A stretch of 64,000 nt of DNA from Salinibacter ruber DSM 13855. Lineage in GTDB: Bacteria > Bacteroidota > Rhodothermia > Rhodothermales > Salinibacteraceae. The translations under genes and the position numbers were made by a program. The notes under the pieces are model-generated. The model made no database searches, was not told the origin of the DNA, and worked only from the letters and a program-made list of their open reading frames with translations. Where the stretch lies: assembly GCF_000013045.1 (NCBI RefSeq), contig NC_007677.1, positions 1 to 64,000 of the forward strand, in the 5' to 3' direction. Positions 1 through 9,128 of the stretch are shown in pieces (the first letter of the stretch is position 1; every line of letters begins with the position of its first letter).

Positions 1-1
1 A

Positions 2-1576
2 ATGGATCAGTCCGCCGACCGCGCCTGGAACGAATGTCTCGACATCATCCGGGACAATGTGAGCCGCCAGAGCTTCACGACCTGGTTTGAGCCGCTGGAG
101 GCCCACTCCTTGGAGGACGAGGACGACCTGCGCAAGCTGACGATCCAACTTCCGAGCCGGTTTTACTACGAGTGGATTGAGGAGCATTACTTCTCTCTGC
201 TCCGAAAGACGGTCACGCGGGTGCTCGGCCCCCACGGCCGTCTGGTCTACGACGTGGTCATCGAGCAGGACGACCCGGAGGACCCCGACCGGGGCGCCTC
301 CATGCAGCTTCCGGCCCGGCCGGCCGACCCGGAGTCGGCTCCGCCCCCCAACGCGCCGGACGAGCCGGAGGCGCCGCCCAGTTCGTCGGAGGCTTCCGCG
401 TCGTCCTCGGAGCCGTCCGCGCCCGCCCCGTCCGGCGATGAAGCCCGCCCCGACGACGCGCAGGCAGGCGCCGAGGGCGACGAGAAAAGCGCCCCTCCAG
501 TCCAGAACCCGTTTGCCATACCGGGCCTAAAGAACGCCGAGGTCGACAACCAGCTCAACGACAGCTACACGTTCGACCGCTTCATCGAGGGGGCGTGCAA
601 CCGCCTCGCTCGCAGCGCCGCCCACTCCATCGCTACCGATCCGGGCGAAACGAGCTTTAATCCGTTTCTCGTGTACGGCGGCGTGGGACTTGGCAAGACC
701 CACCTCATTCAGGCCATCGGGAACCACGTCGCGGCCCGGGACGCCTCGAAAACCGTCTTCTACGTTTCCAGTGAACGGTTCACCACGGAGTTCGTCCAGT
801 CGATCCAGGAAAACCAGATCGGCGAGTTTTCGACGTTCTACCGGCAGGTCGACGTGCTCATCGTGGACGACGTGCAGTTTTTCGGCGGCAAGGAGAAAAC
901 CCAGGAGGAGTTCTTCCACATTTTCAACGCCCTCCGGCAGGCGGGCAACCAAATTGTGCTGTCGGCGGACCGTCCGCCGCGCGAGATCGACGGCCTCGAG
1001 GAGCGGTTGCTGTCTCGCTTTCAGTGGGGCCTCTCCGCCGACCTGAAGCCCCCAGGCCTCGACACTCGCATCTCCATTCTCCGCCGCAAGGCCGAGGACG
1101 ACGGGATCGACCTCGACGATGACGTTGTCGAGTTTATTGCCCAGAGCATCGAAAGCAACATCCGTGAGCTCGAAGGCGCGCTGATCCGCCTTCTGGCCCA
1201 CGCCACCCTTCACCAGCTCGACATCACCCTCGACCTCGCCAAAGAGGTGCTCCACGACCTCTTTCAGGAGCGGGCCGCCACCCTCACGGTCGACGACATT
1301 CAACGCATCGTTTGCGAGCACCTCGGCATCTCGCAGGAGAAAATGCGGAGCAAGACCCGCAAGCGAGACGTCACCCGCGCCCGTCAGATCGCAATGTACT
1401 TCACCAAGAAGCACACCCAGCACTCCCTGAAAGACATCGGCCTCCACTTCGGCGGGCGGGACCACTCGACCGTCATTCACGCCAACAACGCCGTGGAGGA
1501 CCGGATGGCGGACGACGAGTCGTTCCGGGACACGGTGGATGCCATCGGGCAGAAGCTCGAACGCCACGGCCAATGA
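2..1576 (+). CDS. dnaA: Chromosomal replication initiator DnaA
   Basis: Replication initiator that binds DnaA boxes at oriC, opens the duplex and helps load DnaB. The 524 residues show the usual order: domain I at about 1-90, an unusually long linker (about 90-175) rich in Asp, Glu, Pro, Ala and Ser, the AAA+ domain with Walker A GGVGLGKT (226-233) and Walker B VLIVDD (about 285), and domain IV with FGGRDHSTVIH (483-493), the DnaA-box-reading helix. The acidic linker makes it longer than E. coli DnaA (467) and fits a salt-in halophile. The ATG is the second base of the window, so an earlier start or upstream DnaA boxes cannot be judged. dnaN follows 132 nt downstream. Confidence 0.97.
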   Translation: MDQSADRAWNECLDIIRDNVSRQSFTTWFEPLEAHSLEDEDDLRKLTIQLPSRFYYEWIEEHYFSLLRKTVTRVLGPHGRLVYDVVIEQDDPEDPDRGASMQLPARPADPESAPPPNAPDEPEAPPSSSEASASSSEPSAPAPSGDEARPDDAQAGAEGDEKSAPPVQNPFAIPGLKNAEVDNQLNDSYTFDRFIEGACNRLARSAAHSIATDPGETSFNPFLVYGGVGLGKTHLIQAIGNHVAARDASKTVFYVSSERFTTEFVQSIQENQIGEFSTFYRQVDVLIVDDVQFFGGKEKTQEEFFHIFNALRQAGNQIVLSADRPPREIDGLEERLLSRFQWGLSADLKPPGLDTRISILRRKAEDDGIDLDDDVVEFIAQSIESNIRELEGALIRLLAHATLHQLDITLDLAKEVLHDLFQERAATLTVDDIQRIVCEHLGISQEKMRSKTRKRDVTRARQIAMYFTKKHTQHSLKDIGLHFGGRDHSTVIHANNAVEDRMADDESFRDTVDAIGQKLERHGQ

Positions 1577-1708
1577 GTAGCGGCAAGGCCCGCTTGGGGC
1601 TGAATCTTTCGTCGCCCCCTTCCGTACAGAGTCATAGATGCGGTTTTGCATCTCTTTATTCCCACGCAGAGTTCCTCGACGCTTCCTTTCCGCAACGCGC
1701 CGACACCC

Positions 1709-2842
1709 ATGAAATTTACTGCCTCCAGCGCCGACCTCCTCGAGGCGCTCAACACCGTTAAGGGCGCCGTTCCGTCGAAGAGCACGATGCCCATCCTGGA
1801 GTGCATCCTCTTCGAGCGGGACGGGGACACGTTGCGTCTGAGCGCCACCGATCTCGAAATCTCGATCATCCAGACCGTGCCGGTTCAGTTCGAAAAGAAC
1901 GGCACGCCGGAGAGCACCCCCATCGCGGTGCCGGCCCAGCGGTTGATCGATACCCTCCGGGCGCTGCCGGACCTGCCCATTGAGTTCGCGGCGGACAGCG
2001 ACTTCGAGATTCGGATGGATACCGATCAGGGCCACTACAAAATGGTGGGCCACGACGGATCGGACTATCCGGAGCTGCCGGAGCTGGAGGAGCAGCACGA
2101 GATCAACGTGGAGGGGGGCCTCCTGGGCCGCTCCATCGACAAGACGGCGTTCGCCGTGAGCCAGGACGCCCTGCGCCCCGCCATGATGGGCGTGTACTTT
2201 CAGGTCAGCGAGGAGGAAACCTCGGTGGTGGCGACCGACGGGCACCGGCTCGTCAAGCTCACCCTGCCGGAGCTCCGGGCCGACACGTCTGCCGACTTCA
2301 TTGTGCCGGAAAAGGCCACCAAGCTGGCCGGGCGGATCGTGGAGGACGACGAGATCTGTACCGTCCGGGTGGACGACAGCCACGTGAGCTTCGAATTCGG
2401 CGAGTCTCGGGTCCTGGCCCGCCTCATCGACGAGACCTACCCCAACTACCAGTCTGTCATCCCGGACGGGAACGACCGCAATCTGGTCGTCAACCGCGAG
2501 GACATGCTCAACGCCGTCAAGCGCGTGGGCCTTTACTCCTCCAGCATGACGAACCAGATTCGGCTCGACATCACGGCCGATACCGTCACCATCTCGGCCG
2601 AGGACGTGGAGCGCTCCAGCGAGGCCGAGGAGACGATCCACTGCGACTACGACAACGAACCGATGGAGATCGGCTTCAACTCGGAGTACCTCACGGAGGT
2701 GCTCAGCAACGTCGAGTGCGACGAGGTGGTCTTCGAGCTTAGCTCCCCGAACCGGGCCGGCATTGTGTTGCCCCGCGAGGGCGCCGACGACGAGGACATT
2801 CTCATGCTCATCATGCCGGTGATGCTCAACACCTACGCCTAA
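1709..2842 (+). CDS. dnaN: DNA polymerase III sliding clamp (beta subunit)
   Basis: Ring-shaped processivity clamp of the replicative polymerase. The 377-residue product starts MKFTASSADLLEAL, the typical beta-clamp N-terminus, and ends ILMLIMPVMLNTYA, matching the conserved MPM.L C-terminal edge. The frame is open back to 1646, but the ATG at 1709 was chosen because homology begins there and the length fits the family (about 366-380). The protein is very acidic, as expected for a halophile. It lies directly downstream of dnaA, the ancestral arrangement. A strong hairpin follows at 2882-2914. Confidence 0.97.
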   Translation: MKFTASSADLLEALNTVKGAVPSKSTMPILECILFERDGDTLRLSATDLEISIIQTVPVQFEKNGTPESTPIAVPAQRLIDTLRALPDLPIEFAADSDFEIRMDTDQGHYKMVGHDGSDYPELPELEEQHEINVEGGLLGRSIDKTAFAVSQDALRPAMMGVYFQVSEEETSVVATDGHRLVKLTLPELRADTSADFIVPEKATKLAGRIVEDDEICTVRVDDSHVSFEFGESRVLARLIDETYPNYQSVIPDGNDRNLVVNREDMLNAVKRVGLYSSSMTNQIRLDITADTVTISAEDVERSSEAEETIHCDYDNEPMEIGFNSEYLTEVLSNVECDEVVFELSSPNRAGIVLPREGADDEDILMLIMPVMLNTYA

Positions 2843-2881
2843 TCTCGCCCGGAGCGAGATCCCATCGCGATCCGTGTCTAG

Positions 2882-2914
2882 ACTGGGGGCCGGCGTGTTG
2901 CACCGGTCCCCAGT
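2882..2914. terminator. GC-rich hairpin between convergent genes
   Basis: ACTGGGGGCCGG pairs with CCGGTCCCCAGT around a 9-nt loop, giving a 12-bp stem with one G-T wobble. It lies between dnaN (plus) and the gene at 2936-3940 (minus), so it could end transcription from both sides. Only a short T-run follows, so a classical intrinsic terminator is not certain. Confidence 0.5.
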
Positions 2915-2935
2915 GCTGTTTGGGAAGGGGAGGGC

Positions 2936-3940
2936 CTACGGCTGGGTTCCGCTGTACTCCTGCTGAAGGGTTTTCAGGATCTCGTAGGCTTCCTGGGTCT
3001 GTCGGCCCTCCCGCTGTACGACGGTCTTGAAGTGCGTCCGCGCGGCGTCAACGTTTTCCTGCGCAAGCGCAATTTTTCCGAGATAGAAGTGTGCCTCAAG
3101 CGCGAGGAACGAGTTGGGCTCCGCCTTCTCCAAAACCGCTCCGAGACGCTTCTGGGCCCGGTCGAGCCGGTCGGTGTCGTACCGGGGAAACAACCCCAAC
3201 GTGGAGATGCGTGCCTTCTCTAAAATCGAGAGTGCCTCCAGGTACCGCTCGTCGGCCGCCGACGAAGCCTCCGGCGCCGCGCTGCGCATCCTCGCACTGG
3301 CGTAGTTGTCGACGACCTGATCGCTGACCTCCATGGCAGCAAGCCGGTCGAGGGTCGATTGCGTCGTGAGGCTGATGCCGTACAGGGCGCCGTATAGCGC
3401 CACGAGAACTACTGCGACGGCTACGCCCCGGGGTACGCCCCGCGGAAGCCCCCCAATCACGTCCCACCAGGAGGAAGAAGCAGCCGATGAGGATCCCGGC
3501 TCCGCACCGGCCGCGTCGGGGGCCTGCACGTTCGCTCCCTCTTCAACCTCCAGGTCGTGCTCCGTGAGTGCCTCGAAGTGCGAGACCGGATCGACCGCCG
3601 CTTCTGTTTCCCTCAGCCGGCGCTCCGCCGCCTCCACCTCGCGTTGGAGCGCACTGTCCTCCGCAATGCGCGCCTCGAACCGGGCGAACGCCTCCCGCAC
3701 CCGGGCCGACTTCGTCTCCCCGCGGTCCAGGTGGCGCACCATTACGTAGGTGGCAAAGAGGGGGTCGGAGGGAGGCCCTGTGCTCTCGTGCGACGCGAGG
3801 CTCTCGACCGACCGGATGTCGTTAAGCAGGGGGGCCCACTCCGGGTTTTGCTCCACGTATGCCTCGATGTCCCGCTGTTTCTCCCGAGAAAGGTGGGGGT
3901 ACGAAAGGATCTGTTCTTCAACGTCATTCATGAGCGACAC
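2936..3940 (-). CDS. Single-pass membrane protein, possible sigma-factor partner, TPR-like C-terminus
   Basis: Not assignable to a named family. The 334-residue product has a soluble N-terminal part of about 155 residues that is helical and charged (MNDVEEQILSYPHLSREKQR), one clear membrane segment around GVAVAVVLVALYGALYGISL (about 170-190), and a C-terminal part with a TPR-like pair of helices (FLALEAHFYLGKIALAQENV, followed by DAARTHFKTVV). Topology and position, just downstream of an ECF-like sigma gene on the same strand, are those of an anti-sigma factor or sigma-linked sensor, but no zinc-binding HxxxCxxC motif is present. The start may be the first ATG (3940) or the one 9 nt later (3931). 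Confidence 0.7.
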   Translation of the reverse strand: MSLMNDVEEQILSYPHLSREKQRDIEAYVEQNPEWAPLLNDIRSVESLASHESTGPPSDPLFATYVMVRHLDRGETKSARVREAFARFEARIAEDSALQREVEAAERRLRETEAAVDPVSHFEALTEHDLEVEEGANVQAPDAAGAEPGSSSAASSSWWDVIGGLPRGVPRGVAVAVVLVALYGALYGISLTTQSTLDRLAAMEVSDQVVDNYASARMRSAAPEASSAADERYLEALSILEKARISTLGLFPRYDTDRLDRAQKRLGAVLEKAEPNSFLALEAHFYLGKIALAQENVDAARTHFKTVVQREGRQTQEAYEILKTLQQEYSGTQP

Positions 3941-4173
3941 GCTACACGACTACATGCGAAAGGAAGTCCACCGACGCTCCGGAAGGGCCCCAGTATGGGC
4001 GGAGTCTGCTTCCGAGAAGACGAGAGGGGTCCATCCCGACGTGCTACAATTCAACACGAGGGAAGCCTCTCTTTCGGGAAATCACGTAAAGAACAGGCGG
4101 ACCTATGGGGACTTGAGAAGACACTCCAAGTTTGCACGTATAACCAGCTAAACGATAATTTTATATTTTCTGC

Positions 4174-4809
4174 CTACAAGTCGGTCTGGTTCACGTACTC
4201 ACGGAGGCGTTCATCGGTACGGAGCTCCTTCATGGCCTTGTGCTTGTATGTTCGAACCGTCGCTACGGGCTTCCCGACGGCTTCGCTGATTTCTTCAAAT
4301 TCTCGGTTTTCCAAAAAGTAGAGGCGGGCCGGCTCCTGCAAATAGTTCGGGAGTCCCTCAATCGCCTCCACGAGCGCTTCCTGCACAAAGCCAACCTCCG
4401 CGACCGCATTTGTGGTTTCGGCGGTGAGGGTGAACCGGTTTTCCCCGTCGATCGACTCGGAAAACTGGTTGCGCCGGGTGTAGTTGAGAAGTGTATTTTT
4501 ACACACCACGCTTACCCAGTTGGCGTATCGGGCCGCATTCCGCACCCCGTCGCGGTTCTCCTGCACCTTGCGGTAGGCCCTCGTGATCAGCTCGTCGGCG
4601 TCGGACGGATTGTCGAAGGTGCCTCGGGCCGACTTTCCGAGGAAGTACCGACAGACGTAGCAATACGTCCAGAGGTCCGCGTGGCGTTTGGCCTTCGGGT
4701 CTTCTTCGTCCCGCCACCGCCGAAAGGATTCGTTCGCGGCGTCGGTATCGTCTACCGAAAACGGCAGCCGATCGATCACGGTCCGGAGCTCGGAGGAAGG
4801 AACGGACAT
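4174..4809 (-). CDS. ECF-type RNA polymerase sigma factor
   Basis: Probable alternative sigma factor, 211 residues. Region 2 is seen as DADELITRAYRKVQENRD followed by YANWVSVVCKNTLLNYTRR, matching the pattern of ECF region 2 (DAEDL...F...W...I.RN...D..RR). Region 4 is EAIEGLPNYLQEPARLYFL, then an HTH around EEISEAVGKPVATVRTYKHK. The gene is divergent from the SCO1-like gene and lies upstream of a membrane-protein gene on the same strand, a common sigma/anti-sigma layout. A TTGATG-17-TATAAT promoter sits about 70 nt upstream. The sigma call is well supported; the signal it answers is unknown. Confidence 0.85.
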   Translation of the reverse strand: MSVPSSELRTVIDRLPFSVDDTDAANESFRRWRDEEDPKAKRHADLWTYCYVCRYFLGKSARGTFDNPSDADELITRAYRKVQENRDGVRNAARYANWVSVVCKNTLLNYTRRNQFSESIDGENRFTLTAETTNAVAEVGFVQEALVEAIEGLPNYLQEPARLYFLENREFEEISEAVGKPVATVRTYKHKAMKELRTDERLREYVNQTDL

Positions 4810-4880
4810 GGGGCCCCGTGCGCAGAAGGAATGGCAGCGAGCTTGGACGAGATGTTTTTGTTATTCCCCTAACGTAGGTG

Positions 4881-4909
4881 ATTATAAGGCACAACGCCAC
4901 GGACATCAA
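4881..4909 (-). promoter_or_regulatory. Sigma-70-like promoter for the ECF sigma gene
   Basis: On the minus strand TTGATG (4909-4904) and TATAAT (4886-4881) are separated by exactly 17 nt. A start near 4874 would give a leader of about 65 nt before the ATG at 4809. The -10 is a perfect match and the -35 matches 4 of 6. It stands out in a GC-rich genome, but no experiment supports it. Confidence 0.5.
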
Positions 4910-5121
4910 CGGTATCGCTCCTTCGCCCGAATCGCCGCGACAGAAGAAGCATTTCGTAAGACGAAGGGGCTTTTCTCTTGTCTGACGGGTCGCCCCCCCG
5001 ACACGATCGACCTGGAAACTGCGTGTGCGGGACAAATGGCCTCCCCGAAGGGGCCCTGCAAACTTTTGGCGCCGTGCCGGATTTAACTAGACGGAATTTT
5101 TCGAACCTCCTTTCATTCCCT

Positions 5122-6048
5122 ATGCCCGATACACGTCCTGCGAAGGCGGGCGGGCAGCCCCGCCCCTTCTTTCGGCTCGGAGTCGTTCGGTTCGGATTGG
5201 CAACGGCCCTCGCGCTGTTCTGGGTCGGGGCCTTTGCCTCAACGGCCACCGGCCAGCGAACCAGCCGCACCCCGGACCAGCTTGAGAACGTGGGGGTGGA
5301 CCAGAAGCTCGGCGCGACGATCCCGAAGGACCTCTCGTTTCAAAACGAGCAGGGAGAGCCGGTCCGTCTCAGTCAGTACTTCGACGGGTCGACGCCGGTC
5401 ATGCTGACCCTCAACTACCACCGGTGCCCCCAGTTGTGTCGCATTCAGCTGCAGAAGTTCACCAAATCCCTGAGCGGCATGTCGTGGACGGCCGGCGACA
5501 AATTCAAAGTGCTCACCGTCGACATCAGCCCCTACGAAGGCCCCAAGATGGCCCGAAAGGCCCAGGAGCGCTACGCCACGTTTCTGGACCGTCCCGAAGA
5601 GACGGTTGACGGCTGGCACTTTCTGACCGGCAACCAGGCAGCGATCGAAACGCTTACCGACTCGGTGGGCTTCCGCTACCAGCCCCTTCCGGAGAAGGAG
5701 AAGCAGTTTGCCCACCCCACGACGATCATCTTCCTGAGTGGCGACGGCACCATTACCCGCTACTTTACCACCCTCGACCCGGCCCCGGGCGACCTGCGGA
5801 CGGCGCTCGTCGAGGCCTCCGATGGCACGGTCGGCAATGTCGTCGACAAGGCCTTTCTGGCCTGTGCGCGATTCAATCCAGACTCGAATTCCTACTCCGC
5901 GAGCGCATTCAAGCTAATGCAGTACGGCAGTGTCCTCACGGTGATCGTAATGGGGGCCGCGCTGTTTGTCTTCTGGCGCCGCGAAAACGAGCAGCTCGAG
6001 ACGGCACACGAGGAAGGGCTCAACGCGATGGTTGACGAACAGGCATGA
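5122..6048 (+). CDS. SCO1/SenC-family copper/redox protein, membrane anchored
   Basis: Thioredoxin-fold protein of the SCO family, which delivers copper to, or reduces, the CuA site of cytochrome c oxidase at the outer face of the membrane. The 308 residues begin with a signal segment (LATALALFWVGAFASTATG). The copper ligands are present: CPQLC (C102, C106) and the distal His in FAHPTT (H198). A C-terminal membrane helix (SVLTVIVMGAALFVFW) adds an anchor. The ATG at 5122 was chosen over the upstream in-frame start at 4978 because the signal peptide follows it. No oxidase genes are adjacent in this window, so its partner complex must be encoded elsewhere. Confidence 0.9.
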   Translation: MPDTRPAKAGGQPRPFFRLGVVRFGLATALALFWVGAFASTATGQRTSRTPDQLENVGVDQKLGATIPKDLSFQNEQGEPVRLSQYFDGSTPVMLTLNYHRCPQLCRIQLQKFTKSLSGMSWTAGDKFKVLTVDISPYEGPKMARKAQERYATFLDRPEETVDGWHFLTGNQAAIETLTDSVGFRYQPLPEKEKQFAHPTTIIFLSGDGTITRYFTTLDPAPGDLRTALVEASDGTVGNVVDKAFLACARFNPDSNSYSASAFKLMQYGSVLTVIVMGAALFVFWRRENEQLETAHEEGLNAMVDEQA

Positions 6049-6115
6049 TGGGCGTTGGGACATCCTCAGGGACGCCCCCGCGAAAAGAGACACGACGCCC
6101 GCACGCCCCGCCGTC

Positions 6116-7039
6116 CTATCCTGGTGCCCCGTCCTCGTCCACCTCGGCGAGCCCCGTCATCTCCCGGCTGATCCGCCAGAGACGCGCCTCGGCCTTCTCG
6201 TCGTAGGCCTCGGGGGATGGGTTCACCACCTCGGTTTCTTTGAAGTACTGGCCCGTGACGCCCTCCACATCGGGCGACGCCGCAAGGTAGACGACGTTGC
6301 GCGCGCCCTCCTCCGGGCGCTTGTACAGCCACGAGAAAAGACGGGCAATTCGGGAAATCCAGCCGGAACCGCGCCAGATGTTGGTGTTGACGATCCCGGG
6401 GTGCACCACGTTCGCGACCACGCCCTCGTCCTGCAGGCGACGGGACAGCTCGTGGGTAAAAAGAATGTTGGCGAGTTTCGACTGGGCGTAGGCCTGCAGC
6501 GGGTTGTAGCCGGTCTCCGCATTGAGATCGTCGAAGTCCATACTTACGCCCCGGTGGGCCTCCGAGCTGAGGGTGACGATACGGGCCTCGCCGGCCCGTC
6601 CGGCCGTCTCGCGGAGGCGGGGCAAGACAAGATGGGTGAGCAAAAACGGGGCGAGGTGATTGACCGCGAAGGTGGCCTCCACGCCATCGACCGTCTCTTC
6701 CCTCGACTCGAGGAAAACGCCCGCATTGTTCACGAGCACATCGAGCCGGTCGTAGTCCGCCCGGAGCGTCTCGCCAAGGTGATAGACTTCCTCCTGCACG
6801 CTGAGGTCCGCAATGCGGAGGTCGATTGTGTCCGCACGGCTGGGATGGGCCGTCCGGGCCTCGGCCCGGAGTTCGGCCTGGGCCTCTCGCCCACGCCCTT
6901 CGTCCCGGCACACCATCACCACCCGCGCCCCGAGGCGGGCGAGCTCGGCGGCCGTGGCCTTCCCGATGCCCGAGTTGGCCCCGGTCACCACGCACACCGT
7001 GCCGCTCATGTCCTTCAGGTCGGAACGCGGGTTCTCCAT
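6116..7039 (-). CDS. Short-chain dehydrogenase/reductase, retinol-dehydrogenase-like
   Basis: NAD(P)-dependent oxidoreductase of the classical SDR superfamily, 307 residues. Visible motifs are the cofactor-binding TGANSGIG near the N-terminus, NNAG in LVNNAGVF, a catalytic Ser in TLSSEAHRG and the YxxxK pair in YAQSKLANIL. Length and the SEAHRG/YAQSKLAN style resemble the retinol dehydrogenase/WW-oxidoreductase-like subgroup. The substrate cannot be inferred. The gene converges on the SCO1-like gene and is followed upstream by rpe on the same strand; there is no obvious functional link with its neighbours. Confidence 0.88.
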   Translation of the reverse strand: MENPRSDLKDMSGTVCVVTGANSGIGKATAAELARLGARVVMVCRDEGRGREAQAELRAEARTAHPSRADTIDLRIADLSVQEEVYHLGETLRADYDRLDVLVNNAGVFLESREETVDGVEATFAVNHLAPFLLTHLVLPRLRETAGRAGEARIVTLSSEAHRGVSMDFDDLNAETGYNPLQAYAQSKLANILFTHELSRRLQDEGVVANVVHPGIVNTNIWRGSGWISRIARLFSWLYKRPEEGARNVVYLAASPDVEGVTGQYFKETEVVNPSPEAYDEKAEARLWRISREMTGLAEVDEDGAPG

Positions 7040-7158
7040 GGCCCCTACTGCGTTCGGTGAGTGGGTTCCCCGCCGGCAATCACGGGGCCGCTACGGCCGC
7101 GCGGATCGGCGAGCTGCGTGCCACAAAGGCTTGTGTGTGCGGGCTTCGGGGGAGCCCG

Positions 7159-7833
7159 TCACACCGTGAGGGTGAGCGCGTTCCGGAGGGCCTCGACGTT
7201 TTGCGGGACGGACTGCTCCCCGCCGAACACGGCGCTTCCGGAAACCAGTACGTCCGCTCCGGCCCGCACCAGTTCCATCGCGTTGTTTGGGGTGACCCCC
7301 CCATCCACCTCCACGTACGCACTGGACCCGAGCGCATTGAGCTGGCGACGCACCCGCTGCACTTTCGCCGTCGATTCCGGAATGAAGCTTTGCCCACTGA
7401 AGCCCGGATTCACCGACATGACGAGCACCAGGTCGACGAAGGGCAGAATGCCTTCGAGGTGGCCGAGGGGGGTGGCCGGGTTGAGCGCAACCCCGACCTC
7501 ACATCCCGCGGCCCGAATCGTCTGGGCGACCCGGTGCAGGTGGGGGCAGGCCTCTACGTGCACGGTAAGCATGTCCGCCCCGGCATCGGCGAACGTGTCG
7601 ACGTACTGCTGAGGCTCCTCGATCATGAGATGCACGTCAAGCTGCGCGTCGTGCTCGTCGGCCACGGGCCGGAGGGTCCGCACCACGTCGGGGCCGATGG
7701 TGATGTTCGGGACGAAGTGCCCGTCCATTACGTCGACGTGAAGCCAGTCGGGCCCGGCCCCGAGGACCTCATCGGCACAGGCGGCAAATCGTCCCGAGTC
7801 GGACGCAATGATCGAAGGCGCGAGTGTCGGCAT
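7159..7833 (-). CDS. rpe: Ribulose-phosphate 3-epimerase
   Basis: Interconverts ribulose 5-phosphate and xylulose 5-phosphate in the pentose phosphate pathway. It is a TIM-barrel protein of 224 residues from the MPTLAPSIIASD start, the normal family length. Metal and active-site motifs are clear: WLHVDVMDGHFVPN, DVHLMIEEPQ, VLVMSVNPGFSGQSF and EVDGGVTPNN, ending with the phosphate-binding VSGSAVFGG. The frame stays open to 7893, with another ATG at 7851; the start at 7833 was preferred because the conserved first strand begins there. No Shine-Dalgarno sequence decides between them. Confidence 0.96.
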   Translation of the reverse strand: MPTLAPSIIASDSGRFAACADEVLGAGPDWLHVDVMDGHFVPNITIGPDVVRTLRPVADEHDAQLDVHLMIEEPQQYVDTFADAGADMLTVHVEACPHLHRVAQTIRAAGCEVGVALNPATPLGHLEGILPFVDLVLVMSVNPGFSGQSFIPESTAKVQRVRRQLNALGSSAYVEVDGGVTPNNAMELVRAGADVLVSGSAVFGGEQSVPQNVEALRNALTLTV

Positions 7834-8124
7834 CGTAGGGGAGGCAGGCATGAGGAAAAAAACGCGATCAGGAGCAGAGGGCAAGCGACACACTTAGAAT
7901 AAAAGGCGCACTCGGATGAACAAAAAGACGAACCGCAATCTTTCGGTGAAAGGCTCGATGGAGCCCTCCATTTTGATCCCGGCAGTCTCCCCACCGTACA
8001 TCTTTTCCGATCCCCCCGTCGGAGAAACATCCTTTTCCACGGGGAAGTAGGGGGGGGCAGGATGCTCCCCAACACGTACCCAGTGCCCGGGCCTCAGCTC
8101 GCTCATTCACTCGCCCCCACTCCC

Positions 8125-8403
8125 ATGCCGGTTCGCGACGCCGACCGTGACGACATTACCGATCGCCTCAGCCGTATCGAGGGCCAGATTCGAGGCCTGA
8201 AGCGAATGGTCGAGGAGGACCGCTACTGCGGCGACATTCTCGACCAGATTCATTCAGTGCAGCAGGCCCTCAAGTCGGTGGGGCGTGCCATCACCCGAAA
8301 TCACCTGGAGACGTGCGTGACCGACGCAATCCGGTCGGGCGACGAGCAGGCCGCCCAGGAGAGCTACGACGAAATCATCGGACTGCTCGAAAAGGAGTTG
8401 TAG
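8125..8403 (+). CDS. CsoR-family metal-sensing transcriptional repressor
   Basis: Small all-helical repressor of the CsoR/RcnR/FrmR family, 92 residues. It carries the family signature DRLSRIEGQIRGLKRM and the Cu(I)-site residues C35, H60 and C64 (in RYCGDILDQI and NHLETC), with a Tyr before the first Cys as in CsoR of Mycobacterium tuberculosis. That favours copper sensing over nickel or formaldehyde. The frame is open to 8062, but homology begins at MPVRDADRDD. No copper ATPase or chaperone is adjacent; the next gene encodes an unknown protein. The target operator is not evident. Confidence 0.9.
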   Translation: MPVRDADRDDITDRLSRIEGQIRGLKRMVEEDRYCGDILDQIHSVQQALKSVGRAITRNHLETCVTDAIRSGDEQAAQESYDEIIGLLEKEL

Positions 8404-8456
8404 CCAGTCGCCACCACGCCCGACGGCCTCGTACGTCCACCTGAGACACTCGGAAT

Positions 8457-9080
8457 ATGGAGGACCTCCTTGCCAACCGCTCATCCCCGGACGACGGGTC
8501 GCCCTCCGGTGACGGACGTAAAGGGGGACGAACGGTCCACGTCAAGTTTAAGCTCAGCAAGGACGCCATGGAGGCGAAAGAGGCCTTGGCCGCCCACTGG
8601 GACGTCTCGGAACAGGAGGGAGCCGAAATGGCGGCTCAACTCACCGTGTCCTTCCTGAAGGACGAGGGCGAAGACACCCGACACCGGTTTGTGGAAAAGG
8701 CCCGCGACCAGCCTCGTCCACGCACGCGGACGACACACGCGGTGCGTCGTGCCACAAAGTCGCTTCTAGAAACGACAGCAAGCAATCTCGACCTGACCCG
8801 GGATCAGTGCCTCGGCGCGTGCCTCCGCCTCGCCCATACCATCATTCAGTTTCTCCGCGAGGACCAACTCGAACGCCATGAGGCACACCTCTCCGCGCTG
8901 CGCACCCTCCTTGACCGGGCCCAAACGATTGAGGCGGACCTTCAGGAAGAAGCGACCGCCATCGATCCGCTGAAGCCGGCCATCACCGCCGTTCGGCGTC
9001 GCATCGAGGCGATCGTGGAGGACGTCGAGGACGAATTGTCGCGCGGCCGACCCCTCGATCGCACCCACGATTTTACGTAG
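8457..9080 (+). CDS. Unknown protein with two ribbon-helix-helix-like repeats
   Basis: Not recognised. The 207-residue product seems to contain two related segments of about 45 residues: TVHVKFKLSKDAMEAKEALA and onwards (about 26-70), and THAVRRATKSLLETTASNLD and onwards (about 94-140). Each has a short strand, a helix and a second helix ending in a hydrophobic stretch, reminiscent of ribbon-helix-helix DNA-binding proteins. The last 60 residues are helical and charged. It starts 53 nt after the CsoR-like gene and could be co-transcribed with it. The duplication and fold are my reading and need a profile search. Confidence 0.6.
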   Translation: MEDLLANRSSPDDGSPSGDGRKGGRTVHVKFKLSKDAMEAKEALAAHWDVSEQEGAEMAAQLTVSFLKDEGEDTRHRFVEKARDQPRPRTRTTHAVRRATKSLLETTASNLDLTRDQCLGACLRLAHTIIQFLREDQLERHEAHLSALRTLLDRAQTIEADLQEEATAIDPLKPAITAVRRRIEAIVEDVEDELSRGRPLDRTHDFT

Positions 9081-9128
9081 TGGGGCTGCGGGTGTGTTCT
9101 GTTTTCGACCGGACTGCCCCGCGAAGCA

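Noticed and set aside
1577-1708. Origin in the dnaA-dnaN gap
   Set aside because: No TTATCCACA or close variant is present there, whereas the 12.7-13.1 kb block has many.
527-2641. Long open frame on the minus strand across dnaA and dnaN
   Set aside because: It is the antisense shadow of two certain genes; GC-rich codon use keeps the complementary frame open, and the translation has no family motifs.
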